From: JACCZX01 sp963729165
Lineage (GTDB): Bacteria > Pseudomonadota > Gammaproteobacteria > Burkholderiales > Burkholderiaceae_F
Direction: 5' to 3'
Length of the DNA: 64,000 nt
Assembly: GCA_963729165.1 (NCBI GenBank)
Contig: CAVSMM010000010.1
Span: 186,001 to 250,000 of the forward strand
Position 1 is the stretch's first letter; the number at the start of each line of letters is the position of its first letter. The position numbers and the translations under genes were made by a program. Below the pieces are notes generated by a model, which was not told where the DNA came from, did no database searches, and was given only the letters and a program-made list of their open reading frames with translations. Below are positions 8,683 to 18,696 of the stretch, piece by piece.

Positions 8683-10035
8683 CTAACGGACGCGTGCCAG
8701 CGCGTGTTCCACCCGGTCGATCGCAATGACCTCCAATCCTTCGATCGATTGCTTCGGCGAATTGGCTTTCGGTATCAGCGCCATCGAAAAGCCGAGCTTG
8801 GCGGCTTCGCGCAGACGCTCCTGCCCGCGCGGCGCGGGTCTGACTTCGCCTGCCAGACCGACTTCGCCGAACACAACCAGCCCGCGCGGCAGCGGCTTGT
8901 CGCGCATCGATGAAACCACCGCCAGCAGCACCGCCAGGTCCGACGCAGGCTCGCCGATCCGCACGCCGCCGACCGCATTGACGAATACATCCTGGTCAAA
9001 CGCCGCGATGCCCGCGTGCCGGTGCAGCACCGCCAGCAGCATCGCCAACCGTTGCTGATCCAAGCCCACCGAGAGGCGGCGCGGATTCGGCACGTGCGCG
9101 GCGTCGACCAGCGCCTGAATCTCGACCAGCAATGGTCGGGTGCCTTCCTGCGTGGCCATCACGCACGAGCCCGCAACCTGAACATCGTGCTTGGACAGGA
9201 ACAGGGCCGATGGATTGGCAACCCCTTTGAGCCCGCGATCAGTCATCGCGAACACGCCGAGCTCGTTGACCGCGCCAAAGCGATTCTTGAACGCGCGAAT
9301 CAGGCGGAACGAAGAGTGCGACTCGCCTTCGAAGTACAGCACCGTGTCAACCATGTGTTCGAGCACGCGCGGCCCGGCCAGTGAGCCGTCCTTCGTCACG
9401 TGACCGATCATGATCAGCGTCAGGCCCGATTGCTTCGCGAGCCGCGTCAGCTGCGCTGCGCACTCGCGCACCTGCGCCACCGATCCCGGCGCCGATTGCA
9501 ACTGCTCCGAGTAGAGCGTCTGAATCGAATCGATCACCAGAAGCGAAGGCTTCTCAGCGGCGACGCCGGCGACAATGCGCTCAAGCGAGATTTCCGACAG
9601 CAGCCTGACGCGCGCGGCTTCCACCCCTAGGCGCCGCGCACGCAATGCGACCTGCGCGGCCGATTCTTCGCCGCTGACGTAAAGCACGGCAGATGTCGCC
9701 GACAACGCTGCGAGCGACTGCAGCAGGAGCGTCGATTTTCCGATGCCAGGATCACCACCGATCAACACCACCCCGCCTTCGACGAAGCCACCGCCCAACA
9801 CCCGATCGAACTCGTCGATGCCCGATGCAATACGAGGCATCTCGCGCGCCTGAACGTCGCCCAGCGATTGCGTCGGTGCACTCGAAACCAGCGCGCCGTA
9901 CCGATGCTCGGCCGGTGTCTCAACGCGCGCTTCCGACAGCGAGTTCCACGCATTGCAATGCGGACACTGCCCCTGCCACTTCAAGCTGGCGCCTCCGCAA
10001 TCGGCGCAGACAAACTGTGTTTTGGCCTTTGCCAT
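8683..10035 (-). CDS. radA: RadA (Sms), DNA repair and recombination ATPase
   Basis: This 450-residue RecA-like helicase helps process recombination intermediates. The N-terminal C4 zinc finger is CADCGG...CPHCNAW, at residues 10-30. Walker A GGDPGIGKSTLL is near residue 100 and the RadA-specific KNRFGAVNELGVF motif near 255. The C terminus is a Lon-protease-like domain (VGGVRIGEPASDLAVLLA) as in the family. It starts 4 bp after the alr stop, in the same direction, so the two are probably co-transcribed. The frame is intact. Confidence 0.97.
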   Translation of the reverse strand: MAKAKTQFVCADCGGASLKWQGQCPHCNAWNSLSEARVETPAEHRYGALVSSAPTQSLGDVQAREMPRIASGIDEFDRVLGGGFVEGGVVLIGGDPGIGKSTLLLQSLAALSATSAVLYVSGEESAAQVALRARRLGVEAARVRLLSEISLERIVAGVAAEKPSLLVIDSIQTLYSEQLQSAPGSVAQVRECAAQLTRLAKQSGLTLIMIGHVTKDGSLAGPRVLEHMVDTVLYFEGESHSSFRLIRAFKNRFGAVNELGVFAMTDRGLKGVANPSALFLSKHDVQVAGSCVMATQEGTRPLLVEIQALVDAAHVPNPRRLSVGLDQQRLAMLLAVLHRHAGIAAFDQDVFVNAVGGVRIGEPASDLAVLLAVVSSMRDKPLPRGLVVFGEVGLAGEVRPAPRGQERLREAAKLGFSMALIPKANSPKQSIEGLEVIAIDRVEHALARVR

Positions 10036-10039
10036 CGCG

Positions 10040-11131
10040 TCAGTTATTGATCTCGGTGACCGGCACGCGCGGGGCCAGTCCGCACATCAGCTCGTAGCCA
10101 ACGGTGCCGCACAGATTGGCGACCTCATCGATCGGAAGGTTCTTGCCCCAGAGCTCGACGTGACTGCCGACAGAGGCGCCCGGAGCCGAGGTCAAGTCGA
10201 CGGTGATCATGTCCATCGACACACGACCCGCAATCGGCACGCGAACACCGTCAATCAGCACCGGCGTTCCATCCGGTGCGCAGCGGGGATAACCATCTGC
10301 ATAGCCGAACGCAACGACGCCGATGCGAGTCGCGCGCCGTGTCAGGAACCTTGATCCGTAGCCGACCGCTTGCCCTGCACTCAGGTTCTGTACCGCGATC
10401 AATCGTGAGTTCACCGTCATTGCCGGCACGACCTCAAGCTGCGCAGCGGTGTGTGACTCATCGGTGGCTGCACCATACAGCGCGATGCCGGGCCGCACCG
10501 AGTCGCCCTGTACTTCGGGCCGCAGGAAAAGCGCCGCCGAGTTGGCAAAGCTGCGCGGCTCGGGCCAGTCGGCCGCGACACTTTGCAGCGCATTCAGCTG
10601 CTCGGCCACCTCGGCGGGGCCGCTCGCGCCTGCCGCGCGATCCGCGTTGGCAAAATGAATCATCAGCGTCAATCGGCCGACGCTTGCGCATGCCTTCAGC
10701 CGCGCGTAGGCAGCACCCGCCTGCCCTGAATCAAATCCAAGCCGATTCATTCCCGTATTGATTTTCAGATACACATCGATCGGCGGCGCCAGCTGCGCAT
10801 GCTCGAGCATGTCGATCTGCCAGGCTTCGTGCACGACCACCGTCAACTTCAGCGCCGAGGCTGATTGCAGGTCGCCTACCTCGAAGCATCCTTCGAGAAG
10901 CAGAATCGGCCGCGACCAACCCGCATCGCGTGCGCGCTGCGCCTCATCGAGATCGAGCAACGCAAGGCCGTCGGCGTCGGCGAAGGCGCGTGCAGCACGC
11001 AGCAGGCCATGTCCATAGGCATTTGCCTTGACGACAGCCCAGATTGACCTTCCGCGCGCGTGCCGGCGCGCCAGCGCGAGATTGCGGCGCATCGCTGACA
11101 AGTCGATCACGGCAGAAATCGGGCGTGGCAT
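10040..11131 (-). CDS. alr: Alanine racemase
   Basis: This PLP enzyme interconverts L- and D-alanine for peptidoglycan. The cofactor lysine is Lys35 in AVVKANAYGHG. The C-terminal beta domain has the conserved GYGSRF (catalytic Tyr region) and the RVSMDMITVDLT stretch. I chose ATG 11131 (MPRPISAVIDLS) over a TTG three codons upstream because MPRPI is the usual N terminus. The protein is 363 residues. alr followed directly by radA is common in betaproteobacteria, and lplT is divergent, 168 bp away. Confidence 0.96.
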   Translation of the reverse strand: MPRPISAVIDLSAMRRNLALARRHARGRSIWAVVKANAYGHGLLRAARAFADADGLALLDLDEAQRARDAGWSRPILLLEGCFEVGDLQSASALKLTVVVHEAWQIDMLEHAQLAPPIDVYLKINTGMNRLGFDSGQAGAAYARLKACASVGRLTLMIHFANADRAAGASGPAEVAEQLNALQSVAADWPEPRSFANSAALFLRPEVQGDSVRPGIALYGAATDESHTAAQLEVVPAMTVNSRLIAVQNLSAGQAVGYGSRFLTRRATRIGVVAFGYADGYPRCAPDGTPVLIDGVRVPIAGRVSMDMITVDLTSAPGASVGSHVELWGKNLPIDEVANLCGTVGYELMCGLAPRVPVTEINN

Positions 11132-11298
11132 TGGAATCAAATAAACAATTGGCGCTCAATAGCATAGTGCGGCGTGTCATCGGTCGAGCGTATGTGCGTG
11201 ATATAAGCCGGAAAAAGCGCCGCATCAATCACGACACCAAGCGCACAACTTTTTAGGGAGACGGTTCGCTTGTTGCCACAGCACCAGCCGGTCGCGCC

Positions 11299-12615
11299 AT
11301 GAAACGCGGCTTCTACGTCATCATGGCCGCGCAGTTTTTTTCATCGCTGGCCGACAACGCGCTTCTGATCGCAGCGATCGCTCTGCTCCGCGATGTTCAG
11401 GCCCCGGCGTGGATGACGCCGATGCTGAAGCTGTTTTTCGTATTTTCCTACGTTGCGCTGGCGGCGTTCGTCGGCGCATTTGCAGATTCGTTTCCCAAAG
11501 CACGCGTCATGTTCATCACGAACATGATCAAGATCGGCGGCTGCATCATGATGTTCATCGGCGTGCATCCGCTGCTCGCGTACGCCGTGATCGGTTTCGG
11601 CGCAGCGGCCTATTCACCCGCCAAATACGGCATCGTGACCGAGTTGCTTCCACCCGAAAAACTGGTGGTCGCCAATGGCTGGATCGAGGGCCTGACGGTG
11701 ACTTCGATCATCATTGGATTTTTGATCGGTGGCGTGCTGATCGATAAGAACGTCGCTGCGTGGCTTCTCGCGCACGATGTTCCGGTGATTGACATGGGCA
11801 TTGATCTGCCCGCCGAGGCTGCTATCTCGGTCATTGTGTGGATCTACGTACTTGCTGCTGCGATCAACCTGCTGATCGGCGATACAGGCGCGCGCTATGC
11901 AAAGCAGCATTCGCATCCCTGGAAACTGATTGTCGGCTTTGTGCACTGTTGCACGGTACTGTGGCGTGACAAGCTTGGACAGATATCGCTCGCCGTAACA
12001 ACACTGTTCTGGGGCGCGGGGGCGACGCTGCAATTTATCGTATTGAAATGGGCAGAAACCGTTCTCGGACTTGATCTGGCGCGTGCGGCGATCCTGCAAG
12101 CCGTCGTCGCCGTCGGCATCACGATGGGGGCCGTCTATGCAGCCGCCACCGTGTCGTTGAAAAAAGCGATGGACGTGTTACCGGTGGGCATCGCCATGGG
12201 CGTGATCGTCGCTGCCGCTGCGTTTTATTCGCCGGCCGTCGTGCCCGATGGCGCGATCCGCCTTGGAACGTTCCACGCCACTTATTTTCTGCTCGTGGCG
12301 TGCGCGATCCTCGTGCTTATAGGCTTGCTGGCGGGCTACTTCGTCGTGCCGATGAACGCATTGCTGCAACATCGCGGCCACGTACTGCTGTCGGCCGGGC
12401 ATTCAATCGCGGTTCAGAACTTTAACGAGAACTCCAGCATCCTGATCATGCTGGGCCTCTATGCAGTATTGGTATGGGTCAATCTCAGCATCCAGACGGT
12501 AATGCTGCTGTTTGGCGTGTTCGTTGCCCTCACGATGTTTCTGGTCATGCTGCGTCACCGATACAACCAGCGGCAGTTCGATTCGGTGGCGCTGATCGGC
12601 GAAGTGACGCACTAA
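11299..12615 (+). CDS. lplT: LplT, lysophospholipid transporter (MFS)
   Basis: This 438-residue inner-membrane protein of the major facilitator superfamily has about 12 hydrophobic segments. The opening MKRGFYVIMAAQFFSSLADN and the loop AAYSPAKYGIVTELLPPEKL are characteristic of LplT, which flips lysophospholipids inward for re-acylation. No Aas acyltransferase domain is fused or adjacent. Its TAA stop overlaps the end of the convergent uracil-DNA glycosylase gene by 4 bp. The frame is intact. Confidence 0.93.
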   Translation: MKRGFYVIMAAQFFSSLADNALLIAAIALLRDVQAPAWMTPMLKLFFVFSYVALAAFVGAFADSFPKARVMFITNMIKIGGCIMMFIGVHPLLAYAVIGFGAAAYSPAKYGIVTELLPPEKLVVANGWIEGLTVTSIIIGFLIGGVLIDKNVAAWLLAHDVPVIDMGIDLPAEAAISVIVWIYVLAAAINLLIGDTGARYAKQHSHPWKLIVGFVHCCTVLWRDKLGQISLAVTTLFWGAGATLQFIVLKWAETVLGLDLARAAILQAVVAVGITMGAVYAAATVSLKKAMDVLPVGIAMGVIVAAAAFYSPAVVPDGAIRLGTFHATYFLLVACAILVLIGLLAGYFVVPMNALLQHRGHVLLSAGHSIAVQNFNENSSILIMLGLYAVLVWVNLSIQTVMLLFGVFVALTMFLVMLRHRYNQRQFDSVALIGEVTH

Positions 12616-13331
12616 TGAACGGCATGGACCTTGCTCGCTAAGCAGAGATCGGCCCAGCTCTTCTCTTTGTCGATCAGGTTTCTCAGCAGATAGGCCGGGT
12701 GATACGTCACCACCACGGGTATCTGGCGCCCGGCGACGTTGATTCGATGCGACTTGCCGCGCAGGCTCGCAATGCTGGCGTCGGTACCCAGCAGCGACTG
12801 CGCCGCAAACCGCCCCATCACGACAATCAGCGCCGGCGCAACGAGCTCGATCTGACGCAAGAGAAACGGCTCGCACTTGACGACTTCGTCGGGCTGCGGG
12901 TTGCGATTGCCGGGCGGACGGCACTTCAGAACGTTGGCGATATAGACCGACTTTGGCGTCTCGCCTTCTCGCGACATCCCGATGCTCGCGAGCATGTTGT
13001 CGAGCAGGCGTCCGGCCTGTCCCACGAACGGTTCGCCGCGCGCATCTTCTTCGGCACCAGGCGCTTCACCGATCAGCATCCAGTCGGCGCGCGTATTGCC
13101 GACTCCAAAAACGGTCTGCTTTCGCGTCTCGCATAAAGAGCATGCGCGGCAGCTTGCGACTTCCTGCCGCAGCTCCTTCCATTCGAGCCGTCCGATGGTT
13201 GCGGCTCTATCGACGACCGGTTGCGACACGTTGGCTGCAACAGGCACGAACGTCGACACGCTGCGCAGCCGGTAAATGGGACCGAGACCCATCGCTTGCC
13301 ACAATCGCGCGCGCCGGGTGTCCATCATCAA
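12612..13331 (-). CDS. Family 4 uracil-DNA glycosylase (Fe-S)
   Basis: This 239-residue base-excision repair enzyme removes uracil from DNA. The 4Fe-4S ligands appear as CRACSLC near residue 60, then the cysteines of LKCRPPGNRNP and VKCEPFLL. Motif A is GEAPGAEEDARGEPFVG and motif B is HPAYLLR near the C terminus. The first 45 residues before the core are variable. It is last in a minus-strand series tsaB-rimI-udg; this grouping is frequent in betaproteobacteria. Confidence 0.93.
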   Translation of the reverse strand: MMMDTRRARLWQAMGLGPIYRLRSVSTFVPVAANVSQPVVDRAATIGRLEWKELRQEVASCRACSLCETRKQTVFGVGNTRADWMLIGEAPGAEEDARGEPFVGQAGRLLDNMLASIGMSREGETPKSVYIANVLKCRPPGNRNPQPDEVVKCEPFLLRQIELVAPALIVVMGRFAAQSLLGTDASIASLRGKSHRINVAGRQIPVVVTYHPAYLLRNLIDKEKSWADLCLASKVHAVH

Positions 13332-13358
13332 AGCGCGACTCGCATCACGAGTGCATCT

Positions 13359-13796
13359 TCACGTCCCGTCTGTGCGCGGGTAGTAGCCACGGCGCACGCC
13401 GATTTTTTCGAAGCCATAGCGTTCGTACATCCGGACCGCTGAGGCATTGCTCGGTCTGACTTCGAGCAGCATCGTGCGCGCTCCGTAGCCACGCGCGACT
13501 TCGGCCATCCATTCGAGCGTACGCCACCCCAGGCCTTCGCGCTGACAGTGACGCGCAACGCTCAAGTTGAGCAAATGAGCTTCGTCGATCATCAGCGTCA
13601 TTACCGAATACGCGATCAGCGCGCCGGTCCGGTCCCGCAACACCCACACGCTATAACCGGCGCGCACCGAATCTAGAAAGTTGCCGCGCGTCCATGGGAA
13701 CGGATAAATGTCGGCCTCGATTGCCACCACTTCACGCAGATCAGCCTCGACCATCGGTGCATAGCGATCGACGTCCGATTTGGGTAGCGCGCTCAT
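13359..13796 (-). CDS. rimI: RimI, ribosomal protein S18-alanine N-acetyltransferase
   Basis: This 145-residue GNAT enzyme acetylates the N-terminal alanine of ribosomal protein S18. The acetyl-CoA binding loop is QREGLGWRTLEWM, followed by LLEVRPSNASAVRMYERYGF, the standard RimI signature. The start ATG overlaps the tsaB stop (13793-13796), so the pair is translationally coupled. The frame is intact. Confidence 0.94.
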   Translation of the reverse strand: MSALPKSDVDRYAPMVEADLREVVAIEADIYPFPWTRGNFLDSVRAGYSVWVLRDRTGALIAYSVMTLMIDEAHLLNLSVARHCQREGLGWRTLEWMAEVARGYGARTMLLEVRPSNASAVRMYERYGFEKIGVRRGYYPRTDGT

Positions 13797-14582
13797 TGCT
13801 GTTCCCGCGCGGCCTGGGCAGCGGATGCATGCGGGACGCTGCGCTCGCTGGAGCGGCCCGGCGCAGCACTCGCCACCTTCTTCTGCTGCCGCTCCTCGAT
13901 CGTCAGTGCAACGTGATCGCGAACGTAGATCGGCGCGGCCTGCTCGGGAGCCACGGCCAGGCCACGTGATGCGTCAAGCCGCGCCAACGTCGCGATCGAC
14001 GCTGCCGACGACGTGGCATCAGGCAACACGATCCAGCGCCTGTCGTTGGGCCACGCATCGGAAAACGCCAGCAGCGCATTGCCTGCCACGATATCAATCG
14101 CCTCGTCGGCTGCGAGCTGTGCCAGCGCCTGCGGCCGCTCGAGGGCGGGCGCTCGAATCTCGGTCACGTGCAAGTCGCGACGGTAGATTGCGCAATACGC
14201 TTCGTTCATGCGGGCGTCGATCGCGGCGAGCAGCAGATCGCCCTCGGCAACGCCAGAAAATGCACGTGCCGCCAGCGCGCGCAGATTGCCGACGGGTACG
14301 ACTTGCTTACGCTTGCCGTAGGCGAGGCCCTGCGCCACTCCACACGCGATACGCAGGCCGGTAAACGAGCCCGGACCCGCACCAAAGGCAAATATGTCGA
14401 CATCGCCCAGCATCAAACTCGCGTTCGACAGCGCGGCGTCGATCATCGGCAGTATTCGCTCCGAATGCCTGTGTCCCAACCGTCTCGACGAGCTCGGTAA
14501 CGCGGTCGCCATGAAGCACCGCCACCGAACAGAGTTCGGTAGCGGTATCGATTGCGAGAACGGTGGAAGATCGGCCGGACAT
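13793..14582 (-). CDS. tsaB: TsaB, tRNA t6A biosynthesis protein, one frameshift
   Basis: TsaB is the non-catalytic ASKHA-fold partner of TsaD and TsaE in making N6-threonylcarbamoyladenosine at position 37 of ANN-decoding tRNAs. ATG 14582 opens MSGRSSTVLAIDTATELCSV, the normal N terminus. Near 14476 the frame is broken by one extra base (VETVG should run straight into HRHSERILPMIDAAL). Downstream the family motif FGAGPGSFTGLRIACGVAQGLAY is intact. The gene is normally essential, so I think the frameshift is a sequence error. The C-terminal 30 residues after EERQQKK are low-complexity. Confidence 0.9.
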
Positions 14583-14622
14583 GCGCCTGCATATTAGCGG
14601 CGCGCGCCACGACGATGTTGCG

Positions 14623-15762
14623 CTAGGCGATGAACCGGAGCGGATCGAAGCGCCGCTGCAGCACCCGCTCCGACGGCAATTGCCACCAGTTTTCAAGCAC
14701 CGCTGCATAAATCCGGCGGAAATCGGTTGAATGCCGAAGGTTGCCATCGCCGTCGAGCGAGCGCAGCGACGGTGCTTCGCCATGAACGCCACTGCGCACG
14801 TGCGGGCCAAATGCGAAGAGAGCACCGGCCGTTCCATGGTCGGTACCGCCGCTTTGATTCTCGCGCGGGCGTCGTCCGAATTCGGAGTACGTCAGTATCA
14901 ACGTGCGATCCCACAGGCCCTGCTCGCTAAGCGCCGAGCGCAGCGCAACGACTGATTCCGCGACCAATCGCAATAGGTTCGCATGAATCGGCAATTGATT
15001 TTGGTGAGTATCGAAACCCGGACAGCGTCAGGCGCAGCACGGGCACTTTGCCGGTCGCTGCAATTCCCGCTGCGTGCTGCACGGCGATGCCGAACGCGCC
15101 GCGCGGAAACTCGGTCTTGAATGTCACATCGCTGCGCACATCGGCGCCGGCCCGCACGATGTCACTTTCGACGCGCAATACATGCGCGAGCGCACCGCGC
15201 GCGGTGACACCGTCGGCGGACGCCAAGCGCGCCTGGCGTGCAAAGCGCGCCGGATCGTTCAGCGCAACGGCGCGCGCACCGCCCGCCAGCGGGCCCAGGT
15301 CGGCTGCGCCGATCACGACGCCGTCGGCGCTCTGTGACAGCGAACGCGGATTGTTTATCGACGGTGCGAGTCAGCCATCCAGTTTGCAGAAACTGTTGGC
15401 TGTCGGACGCGGTATCCCAGATTTCGATCGACCGGAAGTGCGACAGATTGGGCTGCGGGATATCCGACACCCTGCAGAATCGCCATCTGGCGATCGCGCC
15501 ACAGCGGTTCGAGCGGCGCGAGCGACGGATGCAATGCGGGCGCACTTTCAAATCGCGCCACCGCATCGGGCTTGATCGCAAGCCGCGGACGCAGATCGAA
15601 ATACGCCCCATCATCAATCGGAATCACCGTGTTCAGCCCGTCGTTGCCGCCACGCAGCTCGATCAGGATCAAAAGCCGCGGCGACGTGGCGGAGGCCCAT
15701 GCGGGCAACACTGCGCATGACAACAGCGCCGACGATGCGATCAGGAATGAGCGGCGATCCAT
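14623..15762 (-). CDS. DUF1501 family secreted protein, several frameshifts
   Basis: The gene starts MDRRSFLIASSALLSCAVLP, a twin-arginine-type signal peptide, and continues LILIELRGGNDGLNTVIPIDDGAYFDLRP, typical of DUF1501. The remaining pieces lie in different frames. One holds LSHFRSIEIWDTAS. Another holds FPRGAFGIAVQHAAGIAATG. The C terminus has LILTYSEFGRRPRENQSGGTDHGTAGALF and ends FDPLRFIA. At least three single-base shifts are needed to join them. The family (sulfatase-like fold, periplasmic) has no established role. It lies just downstream of the DUF1800 gene, with which it nearly always pairs. Confidence 0.85.
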
Positions 15763-15769
15763 CGATGCC

Positions 15770-17271
15770 TCACTTCAGTTGGTAGGCCGGGTCGAGCACG
15801 ATCGCGCGCAGCGCATCGAGGCCCAGCGATCCTTCGCGGGCGGGCGCCGTCGGCGGAATTGCGAGCACGACTTGCTCGAGTTTTGTCCTGCGCCGCGGCG
15901 CCACAACGCGCTCGGGGGCCATCCCGCTACGCGCGAGCCACGCTTCGGTATCGATACGCACCGACACGGACTGCTCGAGCATCTGCAGGCGGCGCCGCGG
16001 TAGATCTTCTGCCTTCATCGGAGACCGACATCGAATCGTCGCTGGACGACGCACCGTTTGCCTTGCTGTTAGGCGGAGCGCCGAGCGCGCGTTCAAGGAA
16101 TTGTTTGCGCGCGAGCAGCGTGTGCGTGTTGATCCACGCATCTGCGCCGGGCCAGCCGCGCACGTTCGGCGGCGAAAACAGGTTCTGCCCCATTCCTGCG
16201 ATCGCCACCGCTGCCGCGGCCGGTTGCGTTAACTCGCCCCCCGATTGGCGTACGAGGCCTACTACCAGCTCCGCCGGCGACTTGACGAGCGCATTGTCTT
16301 CGTCGCGCGCAATGACCTCGGGTTGCAGCAGCAGTGCGCGCACCGGTTGCGCGATGTTCCAGCCGCTGGCACGAAACTGTGCGGCGATCGTTTTCACACG
16401 AGCTTCGTCGGGTTGTGGCGATACAAACTCGCGCCACAGTTTGCGAACGATGAATTCGGACGACGCCGGCTGCGCCAGCAGAATGTCGAGCACGGCATCG
16501 CCGTCGAAGTTGCCGGTTCTGCCGAGAACGGTCTTCTCCCCTCCGTCGTGCAGCATGCGTCTGAACACGTAATCGCCGGAGTCGAGATCGATGCTCCAAC
16601 CGGTGAACGCTCGCGCAGCCTGCTTGACGTCGTCTTCGCGGTAGTGGCCTTCGCCGAGCGTGAAGAGCTCCATCACCTCACGCGCGAAATTCTCATTCGG
16701 CGAGCCGCGCCGGTTGCTCGCTGAGTCAAGATAAATCAACATCGCCGGGTCTTTTGCCACGGCGTGCAGCAGCTCATCGAAGCGTCCAAGTGCATGCTTG
16801 CGCAGCAAGCGCGTTCTGCCGGTACATCAGTTGCGTGTAGCGCACCTTCGGCTGCGCCGAGACAAAATGGTTGTGCCAGAACAGCGTCATGCGCTCGGTC
16901 AACGGCGACGGCGTTGCGACCATTTCGCGCAGCCACCAGCCACGAAGGTCGAGTCCCATGCGAACCTGCTTCTGCAGCTCGGCTCGACGCGCTTCATCGC
17001 TCATCGCACGCAGCTCGCGCGGAGGTATCAGCCGCTCATCGATCCACGGCGGCGGCGGCGTGACTGTGCCAGTGCGCGCGCCAGCCAGCAGCCGGTCGAC
17101 CGCCGCTCTGTGCGTCAACGTCGAGTAGGTCGCGACGTCGGCATCGGCGGGAGCGAAACCGGCACGAGTCAATAGCAGCTTCGCGCCCTGATTGCCGAGT
17201 TGCGGGTCCGCCGCAACGGCACCGAATGACAGCGTCAGCAGTACAAGCAGCACACCGAGCCGTCGCATCAT
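15770..17271 (-). CDS. DUF1800 family protein, two frameshifts
   Basis: The N terminus is a Sec-type signal (MMRRLGVLLVLLTLSFGAVA), then LLTRAGFAPADADV, and ERMTLFWHNHFVSAQPKV, a DUF1800 hallmark. The frame shifts near 16800 and resumes as HALGRFDELLHAVAKDPAML, then NENFAREVMELFTLGEGHY and NVRGWPGADAWINTHTLLAR. It shifts again near 16015 before the C terminus LDALRAIVLDPAYQLK. Whole length is about 500 residues. Function is unknown; it is predicted to be exported with the neighbouring DUF1501 protein. Its start overlaps the upstream TPEQR-repeat gene by ATGA. Confidence 0.85.
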
Positions 17272-17813
17272 TTACCGGCTCCTTTGTTGGCGTCATTGCC
17301 GCGCCGATACTGATCACGGCGCGCCTGTTCGATCTGTTGGCGCAGCCGCTGCCGTTCTTCCGGTGACAGCTGACGCTGCGGCACGTTTTGCTCATTGCGC
17401 TGACGGTCCTGCTGCCGCTCAAGAAATTTTTGGCGCATCGCCTCGCGCTCCTCGGGAGTCATCTGCCCGCGAACGTTCTGACGCTGCTCCGGAGTCATCC
17501 GCCGTAACATCAGCTCGCGCTGCTCCGGCGACAATTGCTGCCACGTCTCGCGCCGCTGCTCGGGGGAGAAGCGCTGAAAGGTGCCCTGACGCTCTTCGGG
17601 AGAGCGCGCATTGCGCCACTGTTGACGCTGTTCGGGTGTCATCCGCTCCCAAAGGTCACGGCGCTGTTCGGGTGTCAGACGCAACGCGTCTGACGACGCG
17701 GCCTCAGCAGGCAGCCAGATCAGCGTCGCCATCGTCATCAACGAGGCGGCGCCAAAAGCCCGAAAAGCAGGCGCAAAAAAGCGACGAGAGAGCAAACGAA
17801 ACATGGTGCGCAT
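17268..17813 (-). CDS. TPEQR-repeat secreted protein (DUF3106-like)
   Basis: This 181-residue protein has an N-terminal hydrophobic signal ending near AEAA. It is then built almost wholly of 14-residue repeats of the type LTPEQRRDLWERM, at least six copies, very rich in Arg, Gln and Glu. The C-terminal third is a charged helix. This pattern matches DUF3106 proteins of betaproteobacteria. It is co-directional with, and overlaps, the DUF1800 gene, so the three genes form one operon. Role unknown; an extended periplasmic helical protein is a reasonable inference. Confidence 0.8.
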   Translation of the reverse strand: MRTMFRLLSRRFFAPAFRAFGAASLMTMATLIWLPAEAASSDALRLTPEQRRDLWERMTPEQRQQWRNARSPEERQGTFQRFSPEQRRETWQQLSPEQRELMLRRMTPEQRQNVRGQMTPEEREAMRQKFLERQQDRQRNEQNVPQRQLSPEERQRLRQQIEQARRDQYRRGNDANKGAGK

Positions 17814-17958
17814 GATATTTCTTCAGACCCGCAGATAGGGCAATTAACGGCACCGGTGAAGTGGCGGGCGGGTAAATTCTGTAACACTTTGTTTGCACGA
17901 GCATGCTTGCGTACCAAGTTCCATAGCATCGCGCCCTGCTGCCGCCAATGGGTCCCTA

Positions 17959-18688
17959 ATGACGCGCCACAAACCTCCGAAAATTCTCGTTGTCGACGAC
18001 GATGCGCGCCTGCGCGATCTGTTGCGGCGCTACCTGGGCGAAAACGGTTATGCGGTTTTTGTCGCTGACAGTGCGCAATCGATGAACCGCCTATGGCAGC
18101 GCGAGCGGTATGACTTGCTTGATTCTCGACTTGATGATGCCGGGCGAAGACGGGTTGTCGATCATGCGACGGCTGCGCGGCGGCAACGACACGACGCCGA
18201 TCATCATGCTGACCGCCAAGGGTGAAGATGTCGATCGCATCGTCGGTCTTGAAATGGGTGCCGACGACTATTTACCCAAGCCATTTAATCCACGTGAATT
18301 GCTCGCCCGCATCACCGCGGTGTTGCGCCGCCGGGGCCCCGACGATGCGCCGGGCGCGCCTGCGAATGAGATCAAGCCGCTGACGTTCGGCAAGTTCGTG
18401 CTTGATCTTGCAACGCGTACGTTGACGAAGGACGGCGAGCCGGTCGACTTGACGACTGGCGAGTTCGCGGTGCTTAAGACTTTCGCACGTTATCCGCGCG
18501 TGCCCTTGTCGCGCGAGAAACTGATGGAAATGGCGCGTGGCCGGGAATACGAAGCGTTCGACCGCAGCTTGGACGTGCAGATTTCGCGCCTGCGCAAACT
18601 CGTCGAACCCGATCCTGCAAAGCCTCGCTACATCCAGACCGTGTGGGGACTTGGATACGTCTTTATCCCCGATCCCGAGGCCGAGTAG
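17959..18688 (+). CDS. ompR: OmpR-type response regulator, one frameshift
   Basis: The receiver domain begins KILVVDDDARLRDLLRRYL. The phosphoacceptor Asp is in LILDLMMPGEDG, followed by MLTAKGEDVDRIVGLEMGADDYLPKPFNPREL. The C terminus is a winged-helix DNA-binding domain (EFAVLKTFARYPRVPLSRE...LDVQISRLRKLVEPDP...VWGLGYVF). One extra T near 18119 breaks the frame just before LILDL. The gene is followed 8 bp later by the sensor kinase, the usual ompR-envZ arrangement, which in other bacteria controls porins and osmotic responses. Confidence 0.93.
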
Positions 18689-18696
18689 TTCGCCTG

